From the NCBI GenBank assembly GCA_017445755.1, contig JAFSSE010000012.1:1-64000 (forward strand): a stretch of 64,000 bases of DNA, given 5' to 3'. Below, one piece after another: positions 8,317-16,767 of the stretch. Position numbers and translations under genes: made by a program. This DNA comes from Bacteroidales bacterium. GTDB lineage: Bacteria > Bacteroidota > Bacteroidia > Bacteroidales > UBA932. Position 1 is the stretch's first letter. Each line of letters starts with the position of its first letter. The notes under the pieces were generated by a model, which had not been told where the DNA came from, did no database searches, and worked only from the letters and a program-made list of their open reading frames with translations.

Positions 8317-9762
8317 ATGAAAAAACTGACGCTGATTCTTGCAGCCATACTGGTTTCCGCCGCAATGCAGGGAGGGAACCTGAAAACCGCCCACATCTTT
8401 TCCGACCATATGGTCCTCCAGAGGGAAACTTCCGCCCCCGTCTGGGGCTGGGGCGAAGCCGGAAAGACAGTAGCTGTAAAGACCTCCTGGAACGGGAAAA
8501 CATACAGGACGGCTGTCGGAGACGACGGGAAATGGAGGGTCTCCATTTCTACCGCCGAAGCCGGCGGCCCCTATTCCATCACGGTAAAATCCGGAAAGGA
8601 AAGGGTTGAAATAGCGGATGTCTTCCTTGGAGAGGTATGGATTTGCAGCGGCCAGTCCAATATGGAAATGCCCGTAGGTGGCTTTGGCTTCCAGGAACTT
8701 GAGGGCTCGAATGAAGCGATCATGGAGGCCTCGGAGACCAGTTCCCTCGTCAGGGTGTTCGATATCCGTACGGATAAGAAAACCGAACCCATAGAAGATG
8801 TCGAGGCGCAGTGGGAGCTGACTACCCCGGGGGTAACCGCAAAGACCTCGGCCATCGGCTATTTCTTCGGAAAACGGCTCGCAAAAATCCTCGGAATGAG
8901 GGTCGGGATAATCGTCAACCCATGGGGCGGGAGCCGGATTGAGCCATGGATGACAAGGGAAACTATAGAAGGGGCCGGAATCCCCGCTGAAGATCTGAAA
9001 GAAATCTACTCCCTCAAGGATATCCCCGGACGCTGGCCGGAAATTCCGGAGCTGATCTGGAACGGCCGGGTCGCTCCGATTGTCGGCTATGCCGCAAAAG
9101 GAATCCTCTGGTACCAGGGCTGTTCCAATATCCTCCAGAAGTCATATGACAAGCTCCAGGCCGCCATGGTGCGCCAGTGGCGGGAGGCATGGGGACTCGA
9201 GCTTCCGTTCATCTATACCCTCCTCGCCCCCTATGACCACAGCATGCCGGAAGGCCGCTGGCGTCCCCGCTTCGTGGAAACCCAGCTCCGGACAGAGGAA
9301 CTCGTCCCCGCCTGCTGGGCAATTTCGACCGAAACCCTGGGAAGCGAGGTCTCGATCCATCCTCCGAAGAAGAAGGAAATAGCTGACATGATGGTACTTC
9401 GCGCCCTTAAGAGCGTTTACGACTACCCTTCCGGGATTACTGCCATAGACCTTCCCCGGCTCAAGAGCGTAAAATACCTCGAGGACGGGACGGCTGTAGT
9501 CCACCTGACGAGGACAAAATGCGGCCTCGGCTCAATCTCTTCCCGGGATGTCGTCGGCTTCGAGCTCGCCGGAGAAGACCGGGTTTTCCACCTCGCAGAG
9601 GCGCGAATCGACATGGACGGACAGACTATCCGCGTCAGGTGTAAAGAAGTGCCCCACCCAATTGCGCTTCGCTACAGCTTCCGCAACTGGATGGGTGCAA
9701 ATCTCCAAAAATCAAATGGTATTCCCGTTCCGCCCTTCAGGACGGACGACTGGGATGACTAG
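8317..9762 (+). CDS. Sialate O-acetylesterase-like SGNH hydrolase with altered motifs
   Basis: 481 residues with a cleavable signal peptide (about 1-19). The layout follows bacterial sialate O-acetylesterases: FSDHMVLQRE, VWGWGEAG, EVWICSGQSNMEMP (nucleophile Ser114), NPWGGSRIEPWM, ILWYQG and IHPPKKKEIA. Two family positions differ: the usual WYQGESN reads WYQGCSN, and the usual DIHP block reads SIHP, so the Asp of the Ser-Asp-His triad is not in its normal place. The protein may be inactive, use another acid, or act on a different acetylated glycan. Periplasmic or secreted. Last gene of the msrA operon; its stop overlaps the convergent outer membrane protein gene by 4 bases. Confidence 0.85.
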   Translation: MKKLTLILAAILVSAAMQGGNLKTAHIFSDHMVLQRETSAPVWGWGEAGKTVAVKTSWNGKTYRTAVGDDGKWRVSISTAEAGGPYSITVKSGKERVEIADVFLGEVWICSGQSNMEMPVGGFGFQELEGSNEAIMEASETSSLVRVFDIRTDKKTEPIEDVEAQWELTTPGVTAKTSAIGYFFGKRLAKILGMRVGIIVNPWGGSRIEPWMTRETIEGAGIPAEDLKEIYSLKDIPGRWPEIPELIWNGRVAPIVGYAAKGILWYQGCSNILQKSYDKLQAAMVRQWREAWGLELPFIYTLLAPYDHSMPEGRWRPRFVETQLRTEELVPACWAISTETLGSEVSIHPPKKKEIADMMVLRALKSVYDYPSGITAIDLPRLKSVKYLEDGTAVVHLTRTKCGLGSISSRDVVGFELAGEDRVFHLAEARIDMDGQTIRVRCKEVPHPIALRYSFRNWMGANLQKSNGIPVPPFRTDDWDD

Positions 9763-11357
9763 AACCTCCACCCGAGGGTAAGGAGGGTCTCGAACCTGGT
9801 CTGACGGTTGCAGAGCTCAGGAGAGAGAATCGTGTCCGAATAATCCGGATATACGAGGAAGTAATCGTCCGGCAGGTAATTCAGCCGGCAGGCAAGGTCG
9901 GCGAAGAAAGAGCCGGATGAACTGTAACCGAGACCGAAGGATACGGCCTGGCTGTTTGCATCCACATAATTGCCGATATTGTCAAGCCCGGGATCCGTTG
10001 TCAGGTTGTAACCCACGCGAATCGCATACTGGGGCAGCGGACGGAGTTCGAAGCCGGCGCGGAGCATATGGGAAATGCCATATGCGGACGGGATGTCGGA
10101 GTTGAGCGAAGAGAAGTCGTCGTCGAAATAGACCTCGGAGAATTTCATAGACCCGTAATCGCACATCTCGTAGTCGAAGCTGATGAGCCCGAACTTGCCG
10201 ATTGTATATGCGAGACCGGCGTTCAGACGGAACGGCGAGCGAACCTTGTATTCATAATTGCCTTCACCGGAATTGGCCCTGGCGTTGAAAGATGCGTCCG
10301 TGAAGGTAGTCTCACCTTCATATCCGTAATACTCATGGATGCGGTACACGGTCGGGGTCTGGATCGCAGCGCCGAGGCGGAGGCCCTGGAACGGCAGCCA
10401 GATGAAACCGGTCTTCAGATAAGCGCCGCTGCCGGAGCACTCATAGGAGTAGTTCATCTTCAAGGCATCGAAATACGTGTCCGCCGTGGTAGTCTCTCCC
10501 GTGCTGAACTGCAGAAGGAAATTCGAAGGGGTTATCGATTCCTCCTTCCAGTATTCATAGGAGTTCATTGACAGCGAGGAGAGCCCGAGGTTGAATCCCA
10601 GGAAGAACCTGTCGTTGTAATTGAGGCCGACATTGAACAGGATATCATACTTGTTTCCATAACGGAGCCAGCCATAATACTGGTTGATTCCGTCCGCAAG
10701 GCCGATTCCATCCGTAGTCTGCTTCTCGGTGACGCCGATATACCTGTTGTCAACGCCTCCGTAGGTTGCAATCATATTGGACTGATACCCAACGACACTT
10801 CTCCAGTCGGCATAATCATAGCCGGTAGCGGAATTGAGAACGTTCGAGGAGGTTCCGTCTGCAAGGGTCGAAAGGAAGCCGGCATAGGTCGTATTGTAAT
10901 TGGACCCGCTTGCGTAGGTCTCAATCTGATAGTTGTTGGTCATATGGCCCACAAGACCTACCGTCCAGCTCTTGAGTCCTGTCTTCCTCCCTGTCTCCAC
11001 ACGGGCAGTCGCTCCGAAGGAAGGCATGCCCATCCTGGCGTAGCGCGTCATGTTCGGGTCCTCGAATCCATAAGGGGTCGTAGAACCGGAAAGGGGCGTT
11101 CCCTGGCTCCGGGTCGTTGACACGGTAACCGAAGGGGTCAGCGAGAACTGGGAATATCCCGCAATCGCCGAGCCGGCCGGGTTGAAAACGATGGATCCGA
11201 GATCTCCGCCTACGGCAGTCATGGCGTTTCCAAGAGCCACGGAACGGGCGGTTCCGACATAGTTTTCCTGACTGAAAGTATAGGCGTCAAAAGCCGTCTG
11301 AGCGGCCGCATTGACGGCTAATGCTGCAAATGCAATAAAAAGAATGGACCTTTTCAT
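9759..11357 (-). CDS. OMPP1/FadL-like outer membrane beta-barrel protein
   Basis: 532 residues from the ATG at 11357; an in-frame ATG at 11363 would add two residues. A signal peptide ends near NAAAQ. The N-terminal pattern GTARSVALGNAMTAVGGDLGSIVFNPAGSA is shared by FadL/OMPP1-type proteins and Bacteroidota homologues. The rest alternates aromatic and polar residues typical of beta strands, and the protein ends in LGWRF with a terminal aromatic residue favoured by the BAM machinery. Probable role: uptake channel for hydrophobic compounds, ligand unknown. It follows the Ser-rich lipoprotein gene after an 18-base gap (12 from the alternative start), so the two are likely expressed together. 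Confidence 0.8.
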   Translation of the reverse strand: MKRSILFIAFAALAVNAAAQTAFDAYTFSQENYVGTARSVALGNAMTAVGGDLGSIVFNPAGSAIAGYSQFSLTPSVTVSTTRSQGTPLSGSTTPYGFEDPNMTRYARMGMPSFGATARVETGRKTGLKSWTVGLVGHMTNNYQIETYASGSNYNTTYAGFLSTLADGTSSNVLNSATGYDYADWRSVVGYQSNMIATYGGVDNRYIGVTEKQTTDGIGLADGINQYYGWLRYGNKYDILFNVGLNYNDRFFLGFNLGLSSLSMNSYEYWKEESITPSNFLLQFSTGETTTADTYFDALKMNYSYECSGSGAYLKTGFIWLPFQGLRLGAAIQTPTVYRIHEYYGYEGETTFTDASFNARANSGEGNYEYKVRSPFRLNAGLAYTIGKFGLISFDYEMCDYGSMKFSEVYFDDDFSSLNSDIPSAYGISHMLRAGFELRPLPQYAIRVGYNLTTDPGLDNIGNYVDANSQAVSFGLGYSSSGSFFADLACRLNYLPDDYFLVYPDYSDTILSPELCNRQTRFETLLTLGWRF

Positions 11358-11375
11358 AATCATATCTGCTGTTGT

Positions 11376-12731
11376 TTAGCGCCTGCTGCTCCCGCCATGG
11401 CTGGAGGAAGAGGAGTGGCTAGACGAAGAGGAGTGGCTGGACGAAGAGTGGCTCGACGAGGAAGAATGGCTGCTTCCGGACGAATAGCTGCTGCTTCTGG
11501 AAGAACCGGAAGAGTAGCTCGAAGAGGAGCTGCTGCTCCGGTAGCTGGAGCCGGATGAACGGGTGGAAGAACCGAAGGACGAACTCGAAGATGAGCCGCG
11601 GCTATAGCTTCCCGAAGAAGAACCGGTACTCCTGGATGAGCTGGAAGAGCTTGAGGGGGCGCGGTAAATACTGGAGGAAGAGCGGACGGAACTTCCAGAG
11701 GAAGAACGGGCAGAGCTACTCGAGGAAGAACGGACGGAACTTCCCGAGGAGGAGCGGATGGAACTTCCTGAAGAAGAGCGGGCTACGCTCGAGGAAGAGC
11801 CGATGCTCCTGCCTGTCGAGGAGCCGGGCTGGATGCCCGAAGAGCGGGAAACTCCACGTCCGGACGAGGAGGCCGCGGTAGCACGGGTCGTGGCGCGGTT
11901 GACCTCTGTTGCCGAAGTGCGGCTGCCGGAGGCGGGACGGCTCACAGCGGTTCCGCGGGTTGTCCTGGTCACAGCCGAACCCGAGGTTGAGGAGCCCTGG
12001 CGGGCGCTGCGGGATACGGACGAAGCCCCTCCCACCGCACGGGTACTGCTCCTGTGATATGTCTGGGGCATTCCGCTCCTTCCGGCTATCCTTCCGGGAT
12101 CTACACGGGGAGCGAACCTGTGACCATGGCCTCCGTAGCCATAGTAGTAATCATAGTAGTGGGGATAGTGGGGATGGTGATAATAACCATAGTACCCGTA
12201 ATGGTGCCAGTAGGGATTGTACCAGGGATCATAGCACCAGTCGTAATACCAGTCATAGTACCAAGGATCCCAGTATGCCCCGCTCCAGTACCAGGAATGC
12301 CAGTAAGGACCGTACATTCCGTACATATGCCTCAGACCCGGATCATAATACCAGGGATCGTACCAGGGGGTTATCCCATACCAGCCGCGCATATACCACG
12401 GGGAATAGCTCCAGGAATATCCCCACCAGGGATCGTCATAGACATTGACGGTTATGGAGCGGTCGTTGTTGAAAGTAACGGCAGCGGCCTTACCCTTCGG
12501 CAGGGTCAGGGTATCGCGATCTCCCCTCTCGAGGAAAAGTTCTGAAGTCATGGTCTCGGCGACGAGGGCATCCATCTCCGCCTGGGAGGTGGCGGCCATT
12601 GCGTCGCTTTCGCCCTTTGTATAATAGATTCCGTCCTGGAACTGCTGCGAGGAGGAAGAGAACAGGGCCGACGTACCGCACGAAACCATTGCGAGCGATA
12701 CTACGGCAAGCAGGATAATGTTCTTTTTCAT
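11376..12731 (-). CDS. Low-complexity lipoprotein: Tyr/Trp/His-rich then Ser/Arg-rich
   Basis: 451 residues. The lipobox VSC is at 16-18, giving a lipoprotein. Residues about 20-97 are ordinary. Residues about 98-205 are dominated by Tyr, Trp, Pro and Asp with a His-rich end (repeats of DPWYYD-like units). Residues about 230-451 are a Ser tract with regularly spaced Arg, ending in SSSSH repeats. No catalytic domain is recognised; similar aromatic/Ser-rich 'vitellogenin-II-like' lipoproteins occur in Bacteroidales without known function. The His clusters could bind metal, and the aromatic block could bind glycan or stack in an aggregate (inference). The Ser tract is repetitive at DNA level (11380-11860), so length variation between strains is likely. 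Upstream in the operon with the FadL-like gene. Confidence 0.8.
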   Translation of the reverse strand: MKKNIILLAVVSLAMVSCGTSALFSSSSQQFQDGIYYTKGESDAMAATSQAEMDALVAETMTSELFLERGDRDTLTLPKGKAAAVTFNNDRSITVNVYDDPWWGYSWSYSPWYMRGWYGITPWYDPWYYDPGLRHMYGMYGPYWHSWYWSGAYWDPWYYDWYYDWCYDPWYNPYWHHYGYYGYYHHPHYPHYYDYYYGYGGHGHRFAPRVDPGRIAGRSGMPQTYHRSSTRAVGGASSVSRSARQGSSTSGSAVTRTTRGTAVSRPASGSRTSATEVNRATTRATAASSSGRGVSRSSGIQPGSSTGRSIGSSSSVARSSSGSSIRSSSGSSVRSSSSSSARSSSGSSVRSSSSIYRAPSSSSSSSRSTGSSSGSYSRGSSSSSSFGSSTRSSGSSYRSSSSSSSYSSGSSRSSSYSSGSSHSSSSSHSSSSHSSSSSHSSSSSHGGSSRR

Positions 12732-12764
12732 AGCGCAGATCTCCTATATTTGAGTAAATTTTAA

Positions 12765-12772
12765 TATCTTTG
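12765..12772 (+). promoter_or_regulatory. -7 box TATCTTTG for proS operon
   Basis: Exact TAnnTTTG match about 100 bases before the proS ATG at 12872. A second match, TATATTTG, lies at 12745-12752. The resulting leader of about 95 bases is long for this window, but no convincing riboswitch or T-box fold was recognised in it. Confidence 0.5.
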
Positions 12773-12871
12773 CGTCCGGTAAACGGATGCTTTTCATTCA
12801 AAGATGCAATTTCTGTACCTTTTGTGGCGGCATCCCGGATTCAAGAAACAAAATTAGGAAAATTTTCAATA

Positions 12872-14350
12872 ATGGCAAAAGAGGTAACGAACCGGGCGGA
12901 GAATTATTCCCAGTGGTACAACGACCTGGTAGTGAAAGCAGACCTCGCGGAACAGTCCGCGGTCCGCGGTTGTATGGTCATAAAACCCTATGGCTATGCT
13001 ATATGGGAAAAAATGCAGAGCATTCTGGACGGAATGTTCAAGGAAACCGGCGTAAAGAACGCCTATTTCCCTCTTTTCATACCGAAATCCTTCCTCAGCC
13101 GTGAAGCGGAGCATGTCGAGGGGTTCGCGAAAGAGTGCGCGGTTGTGACCCACCACCGGCTCATGACCAATCCGAACGGTCCGGGCGTGGTTGTTGACCC
13201 TTCCGCGAAGCTAGAAGAAGAGCTGGTCGTACGTCCGACCTCTGAAACCATCATCTGGAGCACCTACAAGAACTGGATCCATTCCTGGCGCGACCTTCCT
13301 ATCCTCTGCAACCAGTGGTGCAACGTCGTCCGCTGGGAGATGCGAACCCGCCTCTTCCTCCGCACCGCGGAATTCCTCTGGCAGGAGGGTCATACGGCCC
13401 ATGCCACCGCTGAGGAGGCCTACGCCGAAGCCGAGCGCATGGTTGAGGTTTACGCAAAATTCGCCCGCGAGTATATGGCAATGCCCGTAGTTGTCGGCCA
13501 CAAGAGCCCCAACGAGCGCTTCGCCGGGGCCCTCGACACCCTGACAATCGAGGCCATGATGCAGGACGGAAAGGCCCTCCAGGCCGGTACGTCCCACTTC
13601 CTCGGCCAAAATTTCGCGAAGTCCTTCGATGTCCAGTTCACGGACAAGGAAGGGAAGCTCCAGTACGTCTGGGCCTCCTCATGGGGAGTCTCGACCCGTC
13701 TGATGGGTGCGCTGATCATGGCCCACGGGGACGACAACGGACTGGTCCTGCCCCCGGCTCTCGCCCCTATCCAGGTAGTCATGGTCCCGATTTACAAGAC
13801 CCCCGAGGAGCATGAGGCCGTACTCGACAGGATGTACGAGCTGAAAAAGAATCTTGAAGCGAAGGGCCACAGCGTCGAAATCGACGACCGCGATACGCTC
13901 CGGCCGGGCTTCAAATTCGCCGAATGGGAGCTGAAGGGTGTTCCGGTCCGGCTCGCAATGGGCCCCCGCGACATTGAAAACGGTACCGTCGAGGTCCATC
14001 GCAGGGATACGCTCGAAAAGGTAACGGAGCCCCTCGAAGGACTTGAAGACAGGATTATCTGGCTCCTCGACGCAATCCAGAAGAACATCTATGACAAGGC
14101 CTTCGCCTTCCGTGACACCCAGGTCCGGAAAGTCGATACCTGGGAAGATTTCAAGGTTGAGATCGAGAAGGGCGGCTTCCTCCTCTGCCACTGGGACGGC
14201 ACCGCCGAGACCGAGCAGAAAATCCAGGAAGAGACCAAGGCCACGATCCGCTGCATCCCCGCCGACAGCTATGTCCTCGAAGAAGAGGGCAAGTGCGTCT
14301 ATTCCGGAAAACCCTCCCATCGTCGTGTTATTTTCGCAAGATCCTATTAA
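12872..14350 (+). CDS. proS: Prolyl-tRNA synthetase
   Basis: 492 residues from the ATG at 12872, chosen because the family begins with [15 protein letters not shown]; the frame is open further upstream without homology. This is the shorter eukaryote/archaea-type ProRS lacking the INS editing domain. Class II features are visible: [39 protein letters not shown] and [18 protein letters not shown]. The anticodon-binding domain and the type-specific C-terminal extension ending in FARSY follow. It charges tRNA-Pro in the cytoplasm. First gene of a tight operon with the DUF3078 protein (7-base gap), tilS and the phosphoesterase. Confidence 0.97.
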   Translation: MAKEVTNRAENYSQWYNDLVVKADLAEQSAVRGCMVIKPYGYAIWEKMQSILDGMFKETGVKNAYFPLFIPKSFLSREAEHVEGFAKECAVVTHHRLMTNPNGPGVVVDPSAKLEEELVVRPTSETIIWSTYKNWIHSWRDLPILCNQWCNVVRWEMRTRLFLRTAEFLWQEGHTAHATAEEAYAEAERMVEVYAKFAREYMAMPVVVGHKSPNERFAGALDTLTIEAMMQDGKALQAGTSHFLGQNFAKSFDVQFTDKEGKLQYVWASSWGVSTRLMGALIMAHGDDNGLVLPPALAPIQVVMVPIYKTPEEHEAVLDRMYELKKNLEAKGHSVEIDDRDTLRPGFKFAEWELKGVPVRLAMGPRDIENGTVEVHRRDTLEKVTEPLEGLEDRIIWLLDAIQKNIYDKAFAFRDTQVRKVDTWEDFKVEIEKGGFLLCHWDGTAETEQKIQEETKATIRCIPADSYVLEEEGKCVYSGKPSHRRVIFARSY

Positions 14351-14357
14351 AAAGAAT

Positions 14358-15410
14358 ATGAAGAAGTTACTCCTTTCCATCGCGGCCCTTGCCGCCATAG
14401 TCCCCGCCTTCGCCCAGGACGCCCAGGAAGCCGCCGCCAAAGCTGCAGCTGCCCTCACGGCCGCCCAGGATGTCCCGGAAGTGGTAAAGAAACCGGTTTA
14501 CTGGACAGAATCCATCCTGACGAATATCAACTTTACGCAGACCTCCCTGACCAACTGGGTAGCCGGCGGTTATGACAACTACACGCTTACCGCGAACATT
14601 GACGCAAACGCGAACTACCTGAAGGATAAGATGAAATGGAACAACCGTCTCCAGCTCGACTACGGTTTCCTCTACTCCGAGGACAAGCCGCTGTTCCAGA
14701 AGAACAAGGACCGGATCTATTTCGAGAGCAAGTGGGGCTTTGCAACGCCGGTCCAGCACCTCGACTATTCCGCATCCTTCGACTTCAAGACCCAGTTCGA
14801 CAACAACTACACCTACAAGACTCCGGCCACCTCGACCGACGCTGAAGGCAATGTCATAGAGCCGACGACTGACGACTGGAAGGCCGCCCGTGTACTGAAG
14901 TCCGGTTTCTTCGCGCCCGCCTACATCAACCTCGGTCTCGGTCTTGACTGGACGCCGACCAAGTGGCTGTCCGTCAACTTCGCCCCGGTTACCGGAAGTA
15001 TCGTCGCGGTTGACATCCCCGAACTGAGGAAGACCTACGGTATGGCACTGAAGGACGGAATCGACACCGCAACGTCCGGAGATGACTACCGCTCGATGAG
15101 GTTCGCATTCGGTGCCCAGCTGAAAGCCGACGCCAAGTTCGTGATCAATGACAACCTCAACTACACGACCCAGCTCGTCCTCTTCACCGATTATCTCAAC
15201 CAGCCGATAACCCACACCCGTGTCAACTGGGACAACAAGGTGTTCTGGAAGATTGCAAAGTACTTTGCTCTGACCTTCTCCACGAACATGATCTATGATC
15301 CGGAAGTCATCGTGACCCTCGAGGATTCGACAGAGGTCCAGTCCGCAATCCAGTTCAAGGAGTTCTTCGAGTTCGGTTTCACCTATACGTTCTCTCCGAG
15401 GAAGAAATAA
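14358..15410 (+). CDS. DUF3078 outer membrane protein
   Basis: 350 residues. The ATG at 14358 gives a signal peptide ending at AFAQD; the much longer open frame starting inside proS is not used. It shows the DUF3078 pattern: YWTESILTNINFTQTSLTNWVAGGYDN near the start, repeated amphipathic strands, and a final FGFTYTFSPRKK. A beta-barrel protein of unknown substrate, common in Bacteroidota. Co-transcribed between proS and tilS (gaps of 7 and 8 bases), which is genomic convenience rather than a clear functional link. Confidence 0.85.
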   Translation: MKKLLLSIAALAAIVPAFAQDAQEAAAKAAAALTAAQDVPEVVKKPVYWTESILTNINFTQTSLTNWVAGGYDNYTLTANIDANANYLKDKMKWNNRLQLDYGFLYSEDKPLFQKNKDRIYFESKWGFATPVQHLDYSASFDFKTQFDNNYTYKTPATSTDAEGNVIEPTTDDWKAARVLKSGFFAPAYINLGLGLDWTPTKWLSVNFAPVTGSIVAVDIPELRKTYGMALKDGIDTATSGDDYRSMRFAFGAQLKADAKFVINDNLNYTTQLVLFTDYLNQPITHTRVNWDNKVFWKIAKYFALTFSTNMIYDPEVIVTLEDSTEVQSAIQFKEFFEFGFTYTFSPRKK

Positions 15411-15418
15411 GTCCTCTG

Positions 15419-16747
15419 ATGGAACCGCTTCTTTCCATGCCGTCGCTCAAGGTGCTTGCTGCCGTCAGTGGCGGCATGGATTCAATGTGTCTCGCCGCCC
15501 TCCTGCACAGGGAAGGTGCGGACTTCGGAATCGCCCACTGCAACTTCTCCCTTCGCGGGGAAGAGAGCGACGCCGATGAGCTCCTTGTAAAGACCTGGGC
15601 CGAAGAGAGAGGAATTCCCTTCCACGGGGTCCGTTTCGATACCGCCTCCTGGGCAAAGGAACATGGGGTCAGCATCGAGATGGCGGCCCGTTCCCTGAGA
15701 TACTCATTTTTCGCCGAAACCGCAAGGAAAGAGGGCTACGAGGCCGTCGCTGTAGCCCACCACGCCGACGACAACGCCGAGACACTTATCCTGAACCTCC
15801 TCCGCGGAAGCGGAAGCCGGGGGCTCTCGGGAATGAAGGAGAAAGGGGTGCTCCCTGTGCCGGGAGCTGAAGACATTCCCCTTCTCCGACCCCTTCTTTC
15901 CTGGACCCGGGAGGATATCAAAGAATGGGTCCTGCAAAGCGGTATCCCCTACCGGGAAGACAGGACAAACAGCGAGGACACCTTCCGGAGAAACCGGATC
16001 CGGAACCGGGTATTTCCGGTTTTCCGGGAAATCAATCCCTCCTTCGTCAAAACGCTGAACGAGGACGCTGCGAGAATTGCAGCCACCGACGCTATCGCGG
16101 AAGATTATTTCCATGAGGCGAAACCGAGGGTCTGTTCCCCCGACGGGAGCATCCTCACTGATGCCCTGAAAGAAGAGAAGCACCGCTCGTACATTCTATT
16201 CCGCCTTCTGGAAGAACTCGGCTTCCAGCCCTCTGTCTCCGAAGAGATTTCCGATCGTCTGGAAAGCTCTTTATTAAGAAGCGGAAGCACTTGGAATTCA
16301 CCGGATTATACCCTAACCGCCGCATCGGGAAGACTAGTTGTATCGAGGCGAATGGAGGAAACCCAGATACCGGAATCCATCATTATCTCCGGCCCGGGAG
16401 AGTATAGTTTCATGGGGAAGACTCTAACGGTCGGACGCCTCTTAAGGGAAGAAGCCGGGCAGCTGAAGCGAAAGGACGGGAGCGTCTCCTGGGACGAAGA
16501 CCGCCTTCCCTTCCCGCTGACGCTTCGGCCTTGGCAGGACGGAGACTATTTCGCCCCCTTCGGGATGAGGGGCGTCAAGAAACTCCAGGACTGGTTCTCC
16601 GACCGCCATTGGAGCATCCCGGAAAAAAAAACAGCCATTCTCGTCGTTTTGAAAGGAAGCCGCATTGCGGCGATCCTCGGAGAAACGATTGACCACTCAC
16701 TCCGGATTACCTCCGCGACCAAAACCATTATACGAATCAGTTTCTGA
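15419..16747 (+). CDS. tilS: tRNA(Ile)-lysidine synthase
   Basis: 442 residues, the usual TilS length. The N-type PP-loop SGGMDS is at residues 17-22, followed by IAHCNFSLRGEESDADE and the HHADDNAETLILNLLRGSGSRGLSGM block that binds ATP and tRNA. The C-terminal domain with FAPFGMRGVKKLQDWF is present. It ligates lysine to C34 of the tRNA-Ile2 anticodon so that it reads AUA; essential in nearly all bacteria. Located 8 bases after the DUF3078 gene and 20 before the phosphoesterase. Confidence 0.95.
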   Translation: MEPLLSMPSLKVLAAVSGGMDSMCLAALLHREGADFGIAHCNFSLRGEESDADELLVKTWAEERGIPFHGVRFDTASWAKEHGVSIEMAARSLRYSFFAETARKEGYEAVAVAHHADDNAETLILNLLRGSGSRGLSGMKEKGVLPVPGAEDIPLLRPLLSWTREDIKEWVLQSGIPYREDRTNSEDTFRRNRIRNRVFPVFREINPSFVKTLNEDAARIAATDAIAEDYFHEAKPRVCSPDGSILTDALKEEKHRSYILFRLLEELGFQPSVSEEISDRLESSLLRSGSTWNSPDYTLTAASGRLVVSRRMEETQIPESIIISGPGEYSFMGKTLTVGRLLREEAGQLKRKDGSVSWDEDRLPFPLTLRPWQDGDYFAPFGMRGVKKLQDWFSDRHWSIPEKKTAILVVLKGSRIAAILGETIDHSLRITSATKTIIRISF

Positions 16748-16767
16748 CGGAATAACCTGTATCTGAC

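Noticed and set aside
11380-11860. Tandem repeat array in the Ser-rich region
   Set aside because: Explained by the Ser/Arg codon tract of the lipoprotein; not an independent repeat element.
12773-12871. Riboswitch or T-box in the proS leader
   Set aside because: About 95 bases without a recognisable T-box sequence (no AGGGTGGNACCGCG-like motif) or other known fold.
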